Assembly: GCA_023386365.1 (NCBI GenBank) | Contig: JAEWJX010000091.1 | Span: 1-52,120, forward strand | DNA from: Actinomycetes bacterium | GTDB taxonomy: Bacteria; Actinomycetota; Actinomycetes; Actinomycetales; Microbacteriaceae | Direction: 5' to 3' | DNA length: 52,120 nucleotides | Part shown: one piece after another, positions 15,981 to 23,320 of the stretch | Numbering within the stretch: the first letter of the stretch is position 1 | How the letters are laid out: each line of letters starts with the position of its first letter | Position numbers and translations under genes: made by a program | Notes under the pieces: generated by a model | Database searches by the model: none | Told to the model about the DNA's origin: nothing | What the model saw: the letters and a program-made list of their open reading frames with translations, nothing else

Positions 15981-17485
15981 GCGATCTCACCCGCCTCTCC
16001 GCCGCCGAACTCGTCGGCCTGCTCGATTCCCGCGAGGTGTCGAGTGTCGAGGTCACGAAGGCGCACCTCGACCGCATCGCCGCCGTCGACGGCGACGTGC
16101 ACGCGTTCCTGCACGTGAACGCGGCGGCGCTCGACACGGCCGCCGAGGTGGATGCCGCGCGCGCCGCCGGCACCGCATCCGGGCTCGCCGGTGTGCCGGT
16201 CGCCATCAAGGATGTGCTCTGCACGCTCGACATGCCGTCGACGTCCGGCTCGAAGATCCTCGAGGGCTGGGTGCCGCCGTACGACGCCACCGTCGTGGCC
16301 CGCATGCGTGCTGCCGGCCTCGTGCCGCTCGGCAAGACCAACATGGACGAGTTCGCGATGGGTTCCTCCACCGAGCACTCCGCCTACGGCGCCACCCACA
16401 ACCCGTGGGATCTGTCGCGCATCCCCGGCGGATCGGGTGGAGGTTCGGCTGCGGCCGTCGCCGCGTTCGAGGCGCCCCTCGCGCTCGGCTCCGACACCGG
16501 CGGCTCCATCCGTCAGCCGGCGGCCGTCACCGGCTCGGTGGGCGTGAAGCCCACCTACGGCGGAGTCTCCCGCTACGGCGCGATCGCCCTCGCCTCCTCG
16601 CTCGACCAGGTGGGTCCCGTCACCCGCACGGTGCTCGACGCGGGCCACCTGCACGACGTCATCGGCGGTCACGACCCGCGCGATTCCACCTCCATCCCCG
16701 ACGCGTGGCCTTCGTTCGCCGAAGCCGCCCGCGCCGGGCGACGCGACGGTGCCGTGAAGGGTCTGCGCATCGGCGTGGTCTCCGAGCTCGCCGGCGGCGA
16801 CGGCTTCCAGCCGGGTGTCGTCACCCGCTTCCAGGAGTCGCTCGCCCTGCTCGAGCAGGCGGGGGCCGAGATCGTCGAGGTGTCGGCGCCGTCGTTCCAG
16901 TACGCGATCGCCGCCTACTACCTGATCCTCCCGGCCGAGGCGTCCAGCAACCTGGCAAAGTTCGACTCGGTGCGGTTCGGTCTGCGGGTCACCCCCGAGG
17001 GTCAGGCGACCGTCGAGGATGTCATGTCCGCCACCCGCGAGGCGGGCTTCGGCGACGAGGTGAAGCGCCGCATCATCCTCGGCACCTACGCCCTGTCGGC
17101 CGGCTACTACGACGCGTACTACGGCTCCGCGCAGAAGGTGCGCACGCTCATCCAGCGCGACTTCGATGCGGCGTTCGCGAACGTCGATGTGCTCGCCACC
17201 CCGTCCGCCCCGACGACGGCGTTCCCCATCGGCTCGAAGATCGACGACCCGCTGGCGATGTACCTCAACGACCTCACCACCATTCCGGCGAACCTCGCCG
17301 GCGTGCCCGGCATCTCCCTCCCGTCGGGTCTCGCCGACGAGGACAACCTGCCGGTCGGTATCCAGTTCATGGCGCCCGCCCGCGAGGACGCGCGCCTGTA
17401 CACGGTGGGTGCCGCGCTCGAGCAGCTGCTGGAGCAGAAGTGGGGCGGCCCGCTGCTCGCGAAGGCGCCCCAACTCGCTGGTTGA
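15977..17485 (+). CDS. gatA: Aspartyl/glutamyl-tRNA amidotransferase subunit A
   Basis: 502 residues. It is the glutaminase subunit that makes ammonia for tRNA-dependent amidation. The amidase signature is complete: catalytic Lys in 'VAIKDV' (about 79), the Ser-rich loop 'PGGSGGGSAAAVA' and the cis-Ser/nucleophile block 'LGSDTGGSIRQPA'. Further GatA marks are 'KPTYGGVSRYG' and 'ASSLDQVGPVTRTV'. GTG 15977 overlaps the gatC stop. The C-terminus is odd: the last residues (Ala-Gly) and the TGA stop are encoded by the left end of the intergenic repeat GCTGGTTGAGTAGCG, so the repeat supplies the end of this essential gene. gatB is not adjacent but lies 5.8 kb downstream on the same strand. Confidence 0.97.
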   Translation: MSDLTRLSAAELVGLLDSREVSSVEVTKAHLDRIAAVDGDVHAFLHVNAAALDTAAEVDAARAAGTASGLAGVPVAIKDVLCTLDMPSTSGSKILEGWVPPYDATVVARMRAAGLVPLGKTNMDEFAMGSSTEHSAYGATHNPWDLSRIPGGSGGGSAAAVAAFEAPLALGSDTGGSIRQPAAVTGSVGVKPTYGGVSRYGAIALASSLDQVGPVTRTVLDAGHLHDVIGGHDPRDSTSIPDAWPSFAEAARAGRRDGAVKGLRIGVVSELAGGDGFQPGVVTRFQESLALLEQAGAEIVEVSAPSFQYAIAAYYLILPAEASSNLAKFDSVRFGLRVTPEGQATVEDVMSATREAGFGDEVKRRIILGTYALSAGYYDAYYGSAQKVRTLIQRDFDAAFANVDVLATPSAPTTAFPIGSKIDDPLAMYLNDLTTIPANLAGVPGISLPSGLADEDNLPVGIQFMAPAREDARLYTVGAALEQLLEQKWGGPLLAKAPQLAG

Positions 17486-17519
17486 GTAGCGACGCCGCAG
17501 GCGCCGCGTATCGAAACCC
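17477..17519 (+). repeat. REP-like element, single copy, overlapping the gatA stop
   Basis: Structure: GCTGGTTGAGTAGCG, then the mini-hairpin CGCC-GCA-GGCG, then CGCGTATCGAAACC. The stem differs in sequence from the other copies (CCGCC-GGA-GGCGG) but keeps pairing. TGA at 17483-17485 within the element is the gatA stop. Confidence 0.85.
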
Positions 17520-17524
17520 CTGCG

Positions 17525-18244
17525 TCAGTGGTGGTGCTCCGCACCCGCCACGACGTCGGCCGCGCCGGGCCCGTACAGCCGCGCGATGTCCCACGACGCG
17601 AACCAGCCGTCGCCGGGGTTGCCTTGCGGCCATCCGGCGGGTGAGTCCTGCCACGATTCTTGTCGGCCGTAGGGCAGCAGGTCGATGAGCGGGAACGTGT
17701 GGCTGAGTTGTTCGGTGCCGCGGCCGTCGGTGTGCCAGGTGCGGTAGACGGTGTCGCCGTCGCGGAGGAACACGTTGAGCGCGTAGCCGGCGTTCGGCGG
17801 GGCGCCCATGTCGGCGCCGAACGGACTGTCGGCGGTGGAGTACCACTCCATCCGGTTGCCGACTTTGTCGCGGTAGGCGAGCAGTTCGTCGATGGGTCCC
17901 TGCGCGACGACGACGAAGCGTGCGTCGTACGGGTCGAGGAACTCGAGCCGGGTGAACTGGGAGGTCCAGCCGGTGCATCCGGGGCACTGCCAGTCGGCGC
18001 CGGGCTGCCACATGTGGCTGTAGGTGATGAGTTGACGTTTTCCGCGGAAGATGTCGACGAGTCGCACCGGCCCGTGTTCGCCGACGAGGGTGTAGTCGGG
18101 CAGTTCGACCATGGGGAGGCGTCGTCGTTGTGCGGCGATCGCGTCGAGTTCTTTGGTGGCGGCTTTCTCGCGGCGCCGCAGGTCGTCGAGTTCGCGGCGC
18201 CAGGTGTCGGCGTCGGCGACGCGGGGAAGTGCGGTGTCGGTCAT
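17525..18244 (-). CDS. DUF899 family thioredoxin-fold protein
   Basis: 239 residues, cytoplasmic. The sequence follows the DUF899 pattern. A basic/acidic helical N-terminus ('WRRELDDLRRREKAATKELD') is followed by a thioredoxin-like core with 'LVDIFRGKRQLITYSHMW', 'CPGCTGWTSQF' (a C-P-G-C pair in the place of the redox motif) and 'NVFLRDGDTVYRTWHTDGRG'. The biochemical role of this family is not established; many members are annotated only as thioredoxin-like. The start is ATG 18244, with a strong GAGGAGG five bases upstream. An upstream in-frame start at 18280 would run through the operator and is less likely. It lies downstream of a MarR regulator and an oxidoreductase on the same strand, but has its own palindromic site. 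Confidence 0.85.
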   Translation of the reverse strand: MTDTALPRVADADTWRRELDDLRRREKAATKELDAIAAQRRRLPMVELPDYTLVGEHGPVRLVDIFRGKRQLITYSHMWQPGADWQCPGCTGWTSQFTRLEFLDPYDARFVVVAQGPIDELLAYRDKVGNRMEWYSTADSPFGADMGAPPNAGYALNVFLRDGDTVYRTWHTDGRGTEQLSHTFPLIDLLPYGRQESWQDSPAGWPQGNPGDGWFASWDIARLYGPGAADVVAGAEHHH

Positions 18245-18261
18245 GGTTCCTCCTCGAGACA

Positions 18262-18280
18262 ATGTGGACACTGTACACAT
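18262..18280. promoter_or_regulatory. Palindromic operator-like site before the DUF899 gene
   Basis: ATGTGGACACTGTACACAT is a 19-bp inverted repeat with one mismatched pair, only 17 bases before the start codon of the DUF899 gene. The location suits repression by a winged-helix regulator. Its sequence differs from the MarR and PadR sites nearby, so the cognate protein is unknown. Confidence 0.5.
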
Positions 18281-18301
18281 GCGCCGCGGCGACCCGCCAG
18301 G

Positions 18302-18967
18302 TCAGCGTCGCCGCGCTCCCGCATCCGCCGTCCCGAGCGCCCCCGCTCGCCGCAGCCACCCGGCCCGCTGCGCGGGTGTGGAGAAACGCACCTTCATGAA
18401 GCGGGTGATCCCGCGCACCCGCATGCCGCAGTACTCGAAGGTGGCGCGGGTCAGTGAGGTCTCGGCGGCGTTGCGGTAGCGGGAGGAGTTCCACCATCCG
18501 GGTCCGTCGGCGGTCATCACGATGCGGGCGGTGCGGCCGGTGAGCATCCGGTGCGGGATCTGCCCCTTCTTGTAGCGGAACGCGACGCCCGACAGGAACA
18601 CGAGGTCGAGGTACGCCTTGAGGATCGCCGGGTAGGTGCCCCACCACTGCGGGAAGAACACGACCAGGTGCTCCGACCACAGCAGATCGTCGATGAGGGT
18701 CTGCACGGTGGGATCGAGGGTGCTGGTGTCGCCGTGCCAGGCGCGCAGTTGGTCGCGGCTGTCGGGGTGCGGCAGGCGGATGGCGGCGAGGTCGTGGGTG
18801 CGCACGTCGGCGCCCGCAACGCGCACCGCATCCGTGTAGGCGGAGGCGAGCGCGTGGTTGAGGCTGCCGGCGATCGGGTGCCCGATCACGACGAGGATGC
18901 GGCGCCGGCTGGAGTCGGGGCCGTCCGGCGCGGCAACGTGAGAGGTGGTGGGGGCGGATGCGGGCAT
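18302..18967 (-). CDS. NAD(P)H-dependent flavodoxin-fold oxidoreductase (quinone reductase-like)
   Basis: 221 residues. The flavodoxin-like fold is seen in 'ILVVIGHPIAGSLNHALASA' (FMN/FAD phosphate loop) and in 'EHLVVFFPQWWGTYPAILKAYLD' read in two parts, the diagnostic block of the NQO1/MdaB/KefF family. Such enzymes reduce quinones or azo/nitro compounds with NAD(P)H. The first 20 residues are an unstructured Pro/Ser/Asp-rich extension, and the C-terminus is basic and Ala-rich. The start is ATG 18967, with AAAGGA about ten bases upstream. A MarR regulator on the same strand lies 84 bases upstream, a common partnership in quinone or electrophile sensing. The substrate is unknown. Confidence 0.88.
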   Translation of the reverse strand: MPASAPTTSHVAAPDGPDSSRRRILVVIGHPIAGSLNHALASAYTDAVRVAGADVRTHDLAAIRLPHPDSRDQLRAWHGDTSTLDPTVQTLIDDLLWSEHLVVFFPQWWGTYPAILKAYLDLVFLSGVAFRYKKGQIPHRMLTGRTARIVMTADGPGWWNSSRYRNAAETSLTRATFEYCGMRVRGITRFMKVRFSTPAQRAGWLRRAGALGTADAGARRR

Positions 18968-19010
18968 GGCGGTGCGTCCTTTCGTGGGGGCGTGCGGGCA
19001 CGCCGGATGG

Positions 19011-19030
19011 CGCCCCGGTCGGTCGGGGCG
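19011..19030 (-). terminator. Hairpin between marR-type gene and oxidoreductase gene
   Basis: CGCCCC, an eight-base loop and GGGGCG form a short GC stem after the MarR stop. The palindrome CGTGC-GG-GCACG (18991-19002) lies beside it. Partial termination would let the oxidoreductase be expressed separately. Confidence 0.35.
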
Positions 19031-19051
19031 GCGTGGGTGGTGCGGGGTGGG

Positions 19052-19507
19052 CTAGGCGGGGTTCAGCTCTTTGCGCAGGAAGATGTCGAGCAGCACGCGG
19101 AGGCGCCCGTTGAGCTGGTCGACCTCGCCGGGGGGCAGTTCGCCGAGCGCGTCGGTGAACTCGCGCTCGAGCATCGCGGTGGCATCGGTGACGAGCTGGA
19201 CCGCTTTCGGGGTGAGGCGGATGATGACGCGGCGGGCGTGATCGGGGTCGCTGCCGAGGGTGATCCAGTCGTCGGTGGCGAGGGGGTCGAGTCGCTTGCT
19301 GACGGCAGCTTTCGAGACGGCGAGGCACTCGGCGAGGGTGGTGACGTCGGGGGCGTCGAGCGTGGAGGCGACCGCGAGGAAGTGGTAGTGGCTGTAGCTC
19401 ACCTGGTGGTGTTCGCGCATCAGCTTTTCGGCGAACGCGTCGATGCGGTACACGAGTTCGTGCAGGGTGACGGCGATGCCGTTCCCGATGAGGTCGTTGA
19501 CTGCCAC
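19052..19507 (-). CDS. MarR family transcriptional regulator
   Basis: 151 residues. Winged helix-turn-helix layout: a helical N-terminus for dimerisation, recognition region 'TTLAECLAVSKAAVSKRLDPL' (split here as TTLAECLAVS and KAAVSKRLDPL, about residues 62-82) and the wing 'SDPDHARRVIIRLTPKA' with the Asp-x-Arg/Arg pair typical of MarR. A single Cys in 'LAECLAVS' could be a redox sensor but this is unproven. The start is GTG 19507, seven bases after a TTAACT -10 box with TTGACA 17 bases further up. Two related operators overlap this promoter, so autorepression is likely. The downstream oxidoreductase and possibly the DUF899 gene are probable targets. Confidence 0.9.
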   Translation of the reverse strand: MAVNDLIGNGIAVTLHELVYRIDAFAEKLMREHHQVSYSHYHFLAVASTLDAPDVTTLAECLAVSKAAVSKRLDPLATDDWITLGSDPDHARRVIIRLTPKAVQLVTDATAMLEREFTDALGELPPGEVDQLNGRLRVLLDIFLRKELNPA

Positions 19508-19514
19508 AGAAGAG

Positions 19515-19553
19515 AGTTAACTGGTTGACACTCTAGTTGTCAACTAGTTGACA
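19515..19553 (-). promoter_or_regulatory. marR-type promoter with two overlapping operators
   Basis: On the minus strand: TTGACA (19543-19538), 17 bases, TTAACT (19520-19515), seven bases, GTG 19507. Operator 1 is the perfect palindrome TGTCAACTAGTTGACA (19538-19553) over the -35. Operator 2 is the weaker AGTTAACTGGTTGACA (19515-19530) over the -10. Their centres are 23 bp apart. Operator 1 also contains the last codons and stop of the serine hydrolase gene. Confidence 0.75.
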
Positions 19554-20599
19554 CTCAGGCGGGCAAGTCCCTGCATGATCCGGATGTGGGTCTGGAAACT
19601 GACCACCATCTCGCGGGTGTCGTGGAAGTTCATCACCACGCTCGTGCCGCGTTCCACATCCACGAACAGGTGCGTGCTGAGCACGCCCAGGTGCCCCACC
19701 GGCCGGTGGAGTCCGCGCAGCAGCGGCATGAAGCCGTCGAAGCGCAGTTGCATCGCGCCGTGTCCGTAGTGGATGCCGGGCCGCATCCGGTTCACGGGCT
19801 GCGTGATCCGCTGCCACGTCTCGGGCGAGACGAGCGTGCCGTCGGTGAGGGCGGTGCCGAGGCGGGCCAGGTCGTCGACGGTGCTGACGATGCCGCCGCC
19901 CGCCCAATCGCAGCTGAGGCTGCGGAATCCGGATGCCTCCACGCCGTCGAGCCACAGCGGTGCGATGCGCGCGGGGCCGGGTTCGCGCTGCCAGGTGATG
20001 CTGCTCTCCATGCCGGCCGGTTCGAAGACGCGCCGCCGCACCAGCTGCGTGAAGCTGTCGCCGGCGAGCTCCTCCACGATCCGCCCGAGCAGGGCGAAGC
20101 CGGTGTCGCTGTAGTGGAAGCGCTCGCCGGGAGTGCCGACGGGCTTCTGCCGGGTGCGGCTGAAGTCGAGCAGCTCGGCGGGGGTCCAGAAGTGCTCCGG
20201 ATCGGTGACCACCCGCCGCCGCACGTTGCCGCCCGTGGCGGGGTCGTCGAAGTAGTCGGCCACCCCGGAGGTGTGCGCGAGCAGGTGGGCGACCGTCACG
20301 TCGCTCTCGGGCGCGCGGAAGAGTCCGCGGGTGTCGGATGCGGGGAGCAGCTCCGCGATCGAGGTGTCGAGGGTGAGTGCCCCGCGGTCGATCTGCTGCG
20401 CGATGAGGGTGGTGGTGGCGAGCTTGCCGATAGAGGCGACGTGGAACGGCTCGTCGGAGCCTGACCGGTAGAGGAATCCGGGCGCCTCCACCCGCGCCTG
20501 CGGGGCCGGCAGTCCCTTACGTGCGCGCCTGCGGGTGACCCGCGCGAGGTGGCGGTCGAGGGATGCGGCGAGGGCTGCGGGGGTGGTGGTGCGGGGCAT
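19544..20599 (-). CDS. Serine hydrolase of the beta-lactamase/penicillin-binding (class C-like) family
   Basis: 351 residues. The acyl-enzyme motif SIGK (Ser about 56, Lys about 59) lies in 'HVASIGKLATTT'. The second motif is 'HYSDTGFALLG', with Tyr-Ser-Asp in place of the usual Tyr-x-Asn. The third is 'GHLGVLSTHLF', with His-x-Gly in place of Lys-Thr-Gly. This combination is common in esterase/DD-peptidase-like members rather than true beta-lactamases. No signal peptide is visible (N-terminus MPRTTTPAALAASLDRHLAR), so a cytoplasmic esterase or amidase is plausible. The start is ATG 20599, divergent from a PadR regulator whose operator lies in the shared 72-base gap. The stop codon lies inside the MarR operator. 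Confidence 0.9.
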   Translation of the reverse strand: MPRTTTPAALAASLDRHLARVTRRRARKGLPAPQARVEAPGFLYRSGSDEPFHVASIGKLATTTLIAQQIDRGALTLDTSIAELLPASDTRGLFRAPESDVTVAHLLAHTSGVADYFDDPATGGNVRRRVVTDPEHFWTPAELLDFSRTRQKPVGTPGERFHYSDTGFALLGRIVEELAGDSFTQLVRRRVFEPAGMESSITWQREPGPARIAPLWLDGVEASGFRSLSCDWAGGGIVSTVDDLARLGTALTDGTLVSPETWQRITQPVNRMRPGIHYGHGAMQLRFDGFMPLLRGLHRPVGHLGVLSTHLFVDVERGTSVVMNFHDTREMVVSFQTHIRIMQGLARLSVN

Positions 20600-20633
20600 G
20601 ACAGTCTGGCCTCTCGGTTCAGCTAGCGCGTGA

Positions 20634-20652
20634 ATATTACGAAACGTAATAT
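20634..20652. promoter_or_regulatory. Perfect palindromic operator in the hydrolase/padR divergent gap
   Basis: ATATTACGAAACGTAATAT has eight-base arms around AAA, a striking AT-rich island in GC-rich DNA. It lies between the divergent serine hydrolase and PadR genes and close to both starts. It is the likely binding site of the PadR protein, repressing both itself and the hydrolase. Confidence 0.7.
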
Positions 20653-20671
20653 ACCGAGGAGGGAGGACGCA

Positions 20672-21220
20672 ATGGCTTTCGTGGTGCTCGGGCTGCTGGT
20701 GTTGGCGCCGCACACGATCTACGCCCTCAACAAGCAGTTCGAGCAGACGATCTCGCTGTTCTATCGGGCCAGCCTCGGCAGCCTCCGGTCGGCGCTCGCG
20801 GGGCTCCTCGCCCGCGGCGAGGTGGAGTTCGACGAGACGGTCGAGAACGGTCGCGCGAAGAAGACCTACCGGGTGACCGATGCCGGACGCGACGCGTTCT
20901 TCGCCTGGCTCACCGGCCCGGTGCAGGGTTCGGATCTTGAGACCGTCGCCCTCTCGAAGCTGTTCTTCCTGGGGCTGCTGCCGGATACGGCGGCGCGGCG
21001 CGCGGTGCTCGACGACCTCGTCACCCGCATCGAGCACGACACCGCCGGCCTCGAAGGCTACGAGCAGGAGCTGGCCGGGTTCGATGTGCCGCCGCAGTTC
21101 GCCGAGGTGTTCCGCTACCAGCGCGCCACCCTCTCCTACGGGGTGGGGGCGCACCGCTTCGGACGCGAGTTCTTCACCGCGCTACGCGACGCCGAGGGTG
21201 ACGCGCAACCCCTCGCCTGA
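20672..21220 (+). CDS. PadR family transcriptional regulator
   Basis: 182 residues. A PadR-type winged helix spans residues about 1-85: 'FVVLGLLVLAPHTIYAL', 'SLGSLRSALAGLLARGEVEFD' (in two parts) and the wing 'NGRAKKTYRVTDAGRDAF'. The C-terminal helical dimerisation domain follows ('LDDLVTRIEHDTAGLEGYEQ'). I start at ATG 20672, which has GGGAGGA close upstream; an earlier in-frame ATG at 20630 would place the operator inside the gene. It is divergent from the serine hydrolase and shares a perfect palindrome with it, so it probably represses that gene. The inducer is unknown. Confidence 0.9.
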   Translation: MAFVVLGLLVLAPHTIYALNKQFEQTISLFYRASLGSLRSALAGLLARGEVEFDETVENGRAKKTYRVTDAGRDAFFAWLTGPVQGSDLETVALSKLFFLGLLPDTAARRAVLDDLVTRIEHDTAGLEGYEQELAGFDVPPQFAEVFRYQRATLSYGVGAHRFGREFFTALRDAEGDAQPLA

Positions 21221-21248
21221 CGCGACGGCACCGTGCGAGGCTGAGCCC

Positions 21249-21647
21249 ATGGCATCCGCACCCCGTCGCCCCGCCCGCACGATCGCCCGCCTGCTGCTGG
21301 GTGGTGCTCTCGTGTTCGCGGGGGTCAGTCACCTGACGACGGCGCGTAAGGAGTTCCAGGCGCAGGTGCCCGACTGGGTGCCCGTCGACCCGGATACGAC
21401 CGTCGTCGCATCCGGGGTCGTGGAGGTGGCGCTGGGTGCGGCACTCGTGGCCGCCCCGCGCCGGCTGCGGCCCTGGGTGGGGGCTGCGGCGGCCGCGTTC
21501 TTCGTGGCCGTGTTCCCGGGCAACATCGCCCAGTGGGTGGACCGGCGGGACGCGTTCGGACTCGACACCGACGTGAAACGCTTCGGTCGGCTGTTCTTCC
21601 AGCCGGTGCTGGTGGCGTGGGCGTGGTGGTCGACCCGCCGCCCCTAA
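21249..21647 (+). CDS. DoxX-like small membrane protein
   Basis: 132 residues with four predicted membrane helices: 'IARLLLGGALVFAGVSHLT', 'TVVASGVVEVALGAALVAA', 'WVGAAAAAFFVAVFPGNIAQ' and 'FFQPVLVAWAWW'. The order, the short loops and the motif 'GVSHLTTARKEF...VPDWVP' in the first loop match the DoxX/DoxD family of integral membrane proteins of unclear redox or stress function. The start is ATG 21249, 28 bases after the padR-like stop. No strong ribosome binding site is visible. It may be co-transcribed with the PadR gene. Confidence 0.8.
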   Translation: MASAPRRPARTIARLLLGGALVFAGVSHLTTARKEFQAQVPDWVPVDPDTTVVASGVVEVALGAALVAAPRRLRPWVGAAAAAFFVAVFPGNIAQWVDRRDAFGLDTDVKRFGRLFFQPVLVAWAWWSTRRP

Positions 21648-21726
21648 CCCCGTCGCACGCGCCCGTCAAGGGTCTGGGCGCATCCGCTCCCGTCGGTTCG
21701 AATGGAGGGAACCGAAGGAGAGACAC

Positions 21727-22182
21727 ATGGGTCAGATCATCGAAAGCATCGACGTCGACGTGCCCGTCACGACGGCCTACAACCAGTGGACGCAGTTCGA
21801 GTCCTTCCCGCACTTCCTCGACGAGGTGGAGCAGATCACGCAGATCGACGACACCCACACCCACTGGAAGGTGAAGGTGGGCGGCGCGGAGCGCGAGTTC
21901 GATGCGGAGATCACCGAACAGCATCCGGATGAGCGGGTCGCCTGGAACAGCACCGGCGGCGAGAGCGACCACGCCGGCGTCGTGACCTTCCACAAGCTGA
22001 GCGACACGACCTCGCGCGTGACCGTGCAGCTCGACTGGGAGCCGTCGGGCGCGCTGGAGAAGATCGGCGACCTGGTGGGTGCCGGTTCCCACGCCGTGAA
22101 GAAGGACCTGAAGAACTTCAAGGAGTTCATCGAGACCCGCGGCGCCGAGACCGGCGCCTGGCGCGGAGACGTGCCGGCGTAG
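21727..22182 (+). CDS. SRPBCC (START-like) family protein, cyclase/dehydrase type
   Basis: 151 residues. The helix-grip fold is seen from 'IIESIDVDVPVTTAYNQWTQ', which opens like polyketide cyclase/dehydrase (SRPBCC) proteins. 'FPHFLDEVEQI', 'HWKVKVGGAEREFDAEITEQ' and the long C-terminal helix 'VKKDLKNFKEFIE' follow. Family members bind a hydrophobic ligand; in actinobacteria this short single-domain type is often called a general stress or membrane-associated protein. No ligand can be deduced here. AAGGAG lies eight bases before ATG 21727. A strong hairpin terminator follows. Confidence 0.88.
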   Translation: MGQIIESIDVDVPVTTAYNQWTQFESFPHFLDEVEQITQIDDTHTHWKVKVGGAEREFDAEITEQHPDERVAWNSTGGESDHAGVVTFHKLSDTTSRVTVQLDWEPSGALEKIGDLVGAGSHAVKKDLKNFKEFIETRGAETGAWRGDVPA

Positions 22183-22201
22183 CACTCGCCCCCACACGAC
22201 G

Positions 22202-22232
22202 GAGGCGCCCTCCCCGGTCGGGATGGCGCCTC
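22202..22232. terminator. Hairpin terminator between convergent genes
   Basis: GAGGCGCC and GGCGCCTC pair perfectly around an inner TCCC/GGGA stem. The site lies between the SRPBCC gene and the convergent beta-propeller-like gene and can serve both. ACACG/CGTGT extends the base of the stem after a mismatch. Confidence 0.75.
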
Positions 22233-22258
22233 TTCCGTGTCAGCGGATGCGGATGCGC

Positions 22259-23161
22259 CTACTGCTGCCGCGCGGCGCGGCGCGCGACGAGCGCGAGGCC
22301 GAGGCCGGTGAGCAGTGCGAGCCCGCCGCCGAGGGCGACAAGGGTGCTGGGGCCTTCAGCGAATCCGGTGTCGGCGAGCTGGGGGGCCGCGGCGGGCTCC
22401 TCCTCTTCCTCGACGGGAGCTTCGACGGCCTCGTACACGGCGAGGTTTTCGATGAACTCGCCGGTGTCGGGGATGTCGGCGTCGATGGCGACGAGGTCCC
22501 AGCCGAGCAGCGTGGTTCCGTCGATGGTGGTGTCGTTCACGGCGACCCAGAGCGCGCCGGTGCTGTCGAAGTCGGCGCCCCAGAAGGTGGTGTCGTCGGG
22601 GGTGCTGCCCACGTTGGTGGCGGTGCCGACGGTGATCGCGTACACGGGGCCGTCGTAGTCGAAGCCGTACATCGTGTCGTCGACCGGGTTGTGGGCGAGC
22701 GAGGAGACGCGTCCGGGGAGTTCCTGCAGCGGCGTGATGATGGCGGTCGCCGGGTCGACGATGCCGAACACGTTGGTCTGGGTGCCGAGGTCGTCGCAGG
22801 CGACCGAGATGACGCCGTCGGTGTAGTCGAGGGCGGTGCAGTCGTCGGCGACTTCGCCGCCGGCGTCGGTGATGATGCCGACGAGGGTTGCGTCGCCGGT
22901 CACGTCGATCGCCCACAGGTGGGGCTGGCCGTTGTAGGTGACCGCGTATCCGTTGCCGTCTGCGTCGAAGTCGAGGCCGGTGACGGATTCCACGCCCGTG
23001 GTGTCTGCGATCTCGACGGCGTCCGTGCCGGGCTCCAACTGGTAGAGCGTGGTGCTGGTCCAGGTGAGTGCGTAGCCGACCGGTTCGGCGGCGAAGGCGG
23101 GGGCTGCGACGAGGGTGAAGCTGGCGGCGAGGGCGGTGGTGGCGAGGGCGGCGCGGCGCAC
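22259..23161 (-). CDS. Sortase-anchored beta-propeller-like surface protein (LADTG tail)
   Basis: 300 residues. GTG 23161 gives a classical signal peptide (VRRAALATTALAASFTLVAA..., cleavage near AFAAEP), with CGGAGA seven bases upstream. The mature part has repeated blade-like motifs ('TGLDFDADGNGYAVTYN', 'SSLAHNPVDDTMYGFDY', 'WGADFDSTGALWVAV') like a YncE/DUF-type beta-propeller. An acidic linker (EAPVEEEEEP) leads to 'PQLADTGFAEG', a hydrophobic helix and RRAARQQ. This is a cell-wall sorting signal of the LAxTG type used by actinobacterial class E sortases. No sortase gene is in the window. A TATGCT -10 lies about 70 bases upstream on this strand. The ligand is unknown. Confidence 0.82.
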   Translation of the reverse strand: MRRAALATTALAASFTLVAAPAFAAEPVGYALTWTSTTLYQLEPGTDAVEIADTTGVESVTGLDFDADGNGYAVTYNGQPHLWAIDVTGDATLVGIITDAGGEVADDCTALDYTDGVISVACDDLGTQTNVFGIVDPATAIITPLQELPGRVSSLAHNPVDDTMYGFDYDGPVYAITVGTATNVGSTPDDTTFWGADFDSTGALWVAVNDTTIDGTTLLGWDLVAIDADIPDTGEFIENLAVYEAVEAPVEEEEEPAAAPQLADTGFAEGPSTLVALGGGLALLTGLGLALVARRAARQQ

Positions 23162-23307
23162 GGGTCTCCGTTCGGGTTGCGGATGCACGAGGTGGGTGGT
23201 GGTGAACGCTCGGGTGGCGTGCGGCCAGCATACAAATCGATTGCGCTCACCGGGTAGAGGGCACGGCACCCCATTTCGGGCCGGCGCCCGCCGTCGCGTG
23301 TCCCGCC

Positions 23308-23313
23308 TAGAAT
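23308..23313 (+). promoter_or_regulatory. -10 element TAGAAT, leaderless start of gatB
   Basis: TAGAAT is followed by CGAACCC and ATG 23321. The seven-base spacing matches the other leaderless candidates in the window. Confidence 0.6.
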
Positions 23314-23320
23314 CGAACCC

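Noticed and set aside
19544..20599. Calling the serine hydrolase a true beta-lactamase or resistance gene
   Set aside because: It has no signal peptide, Tyr-Ser-Asp instead of Tyr-x-Asn and no Lys-Thr-Gly; the family is dominated by esterases and peptidases.
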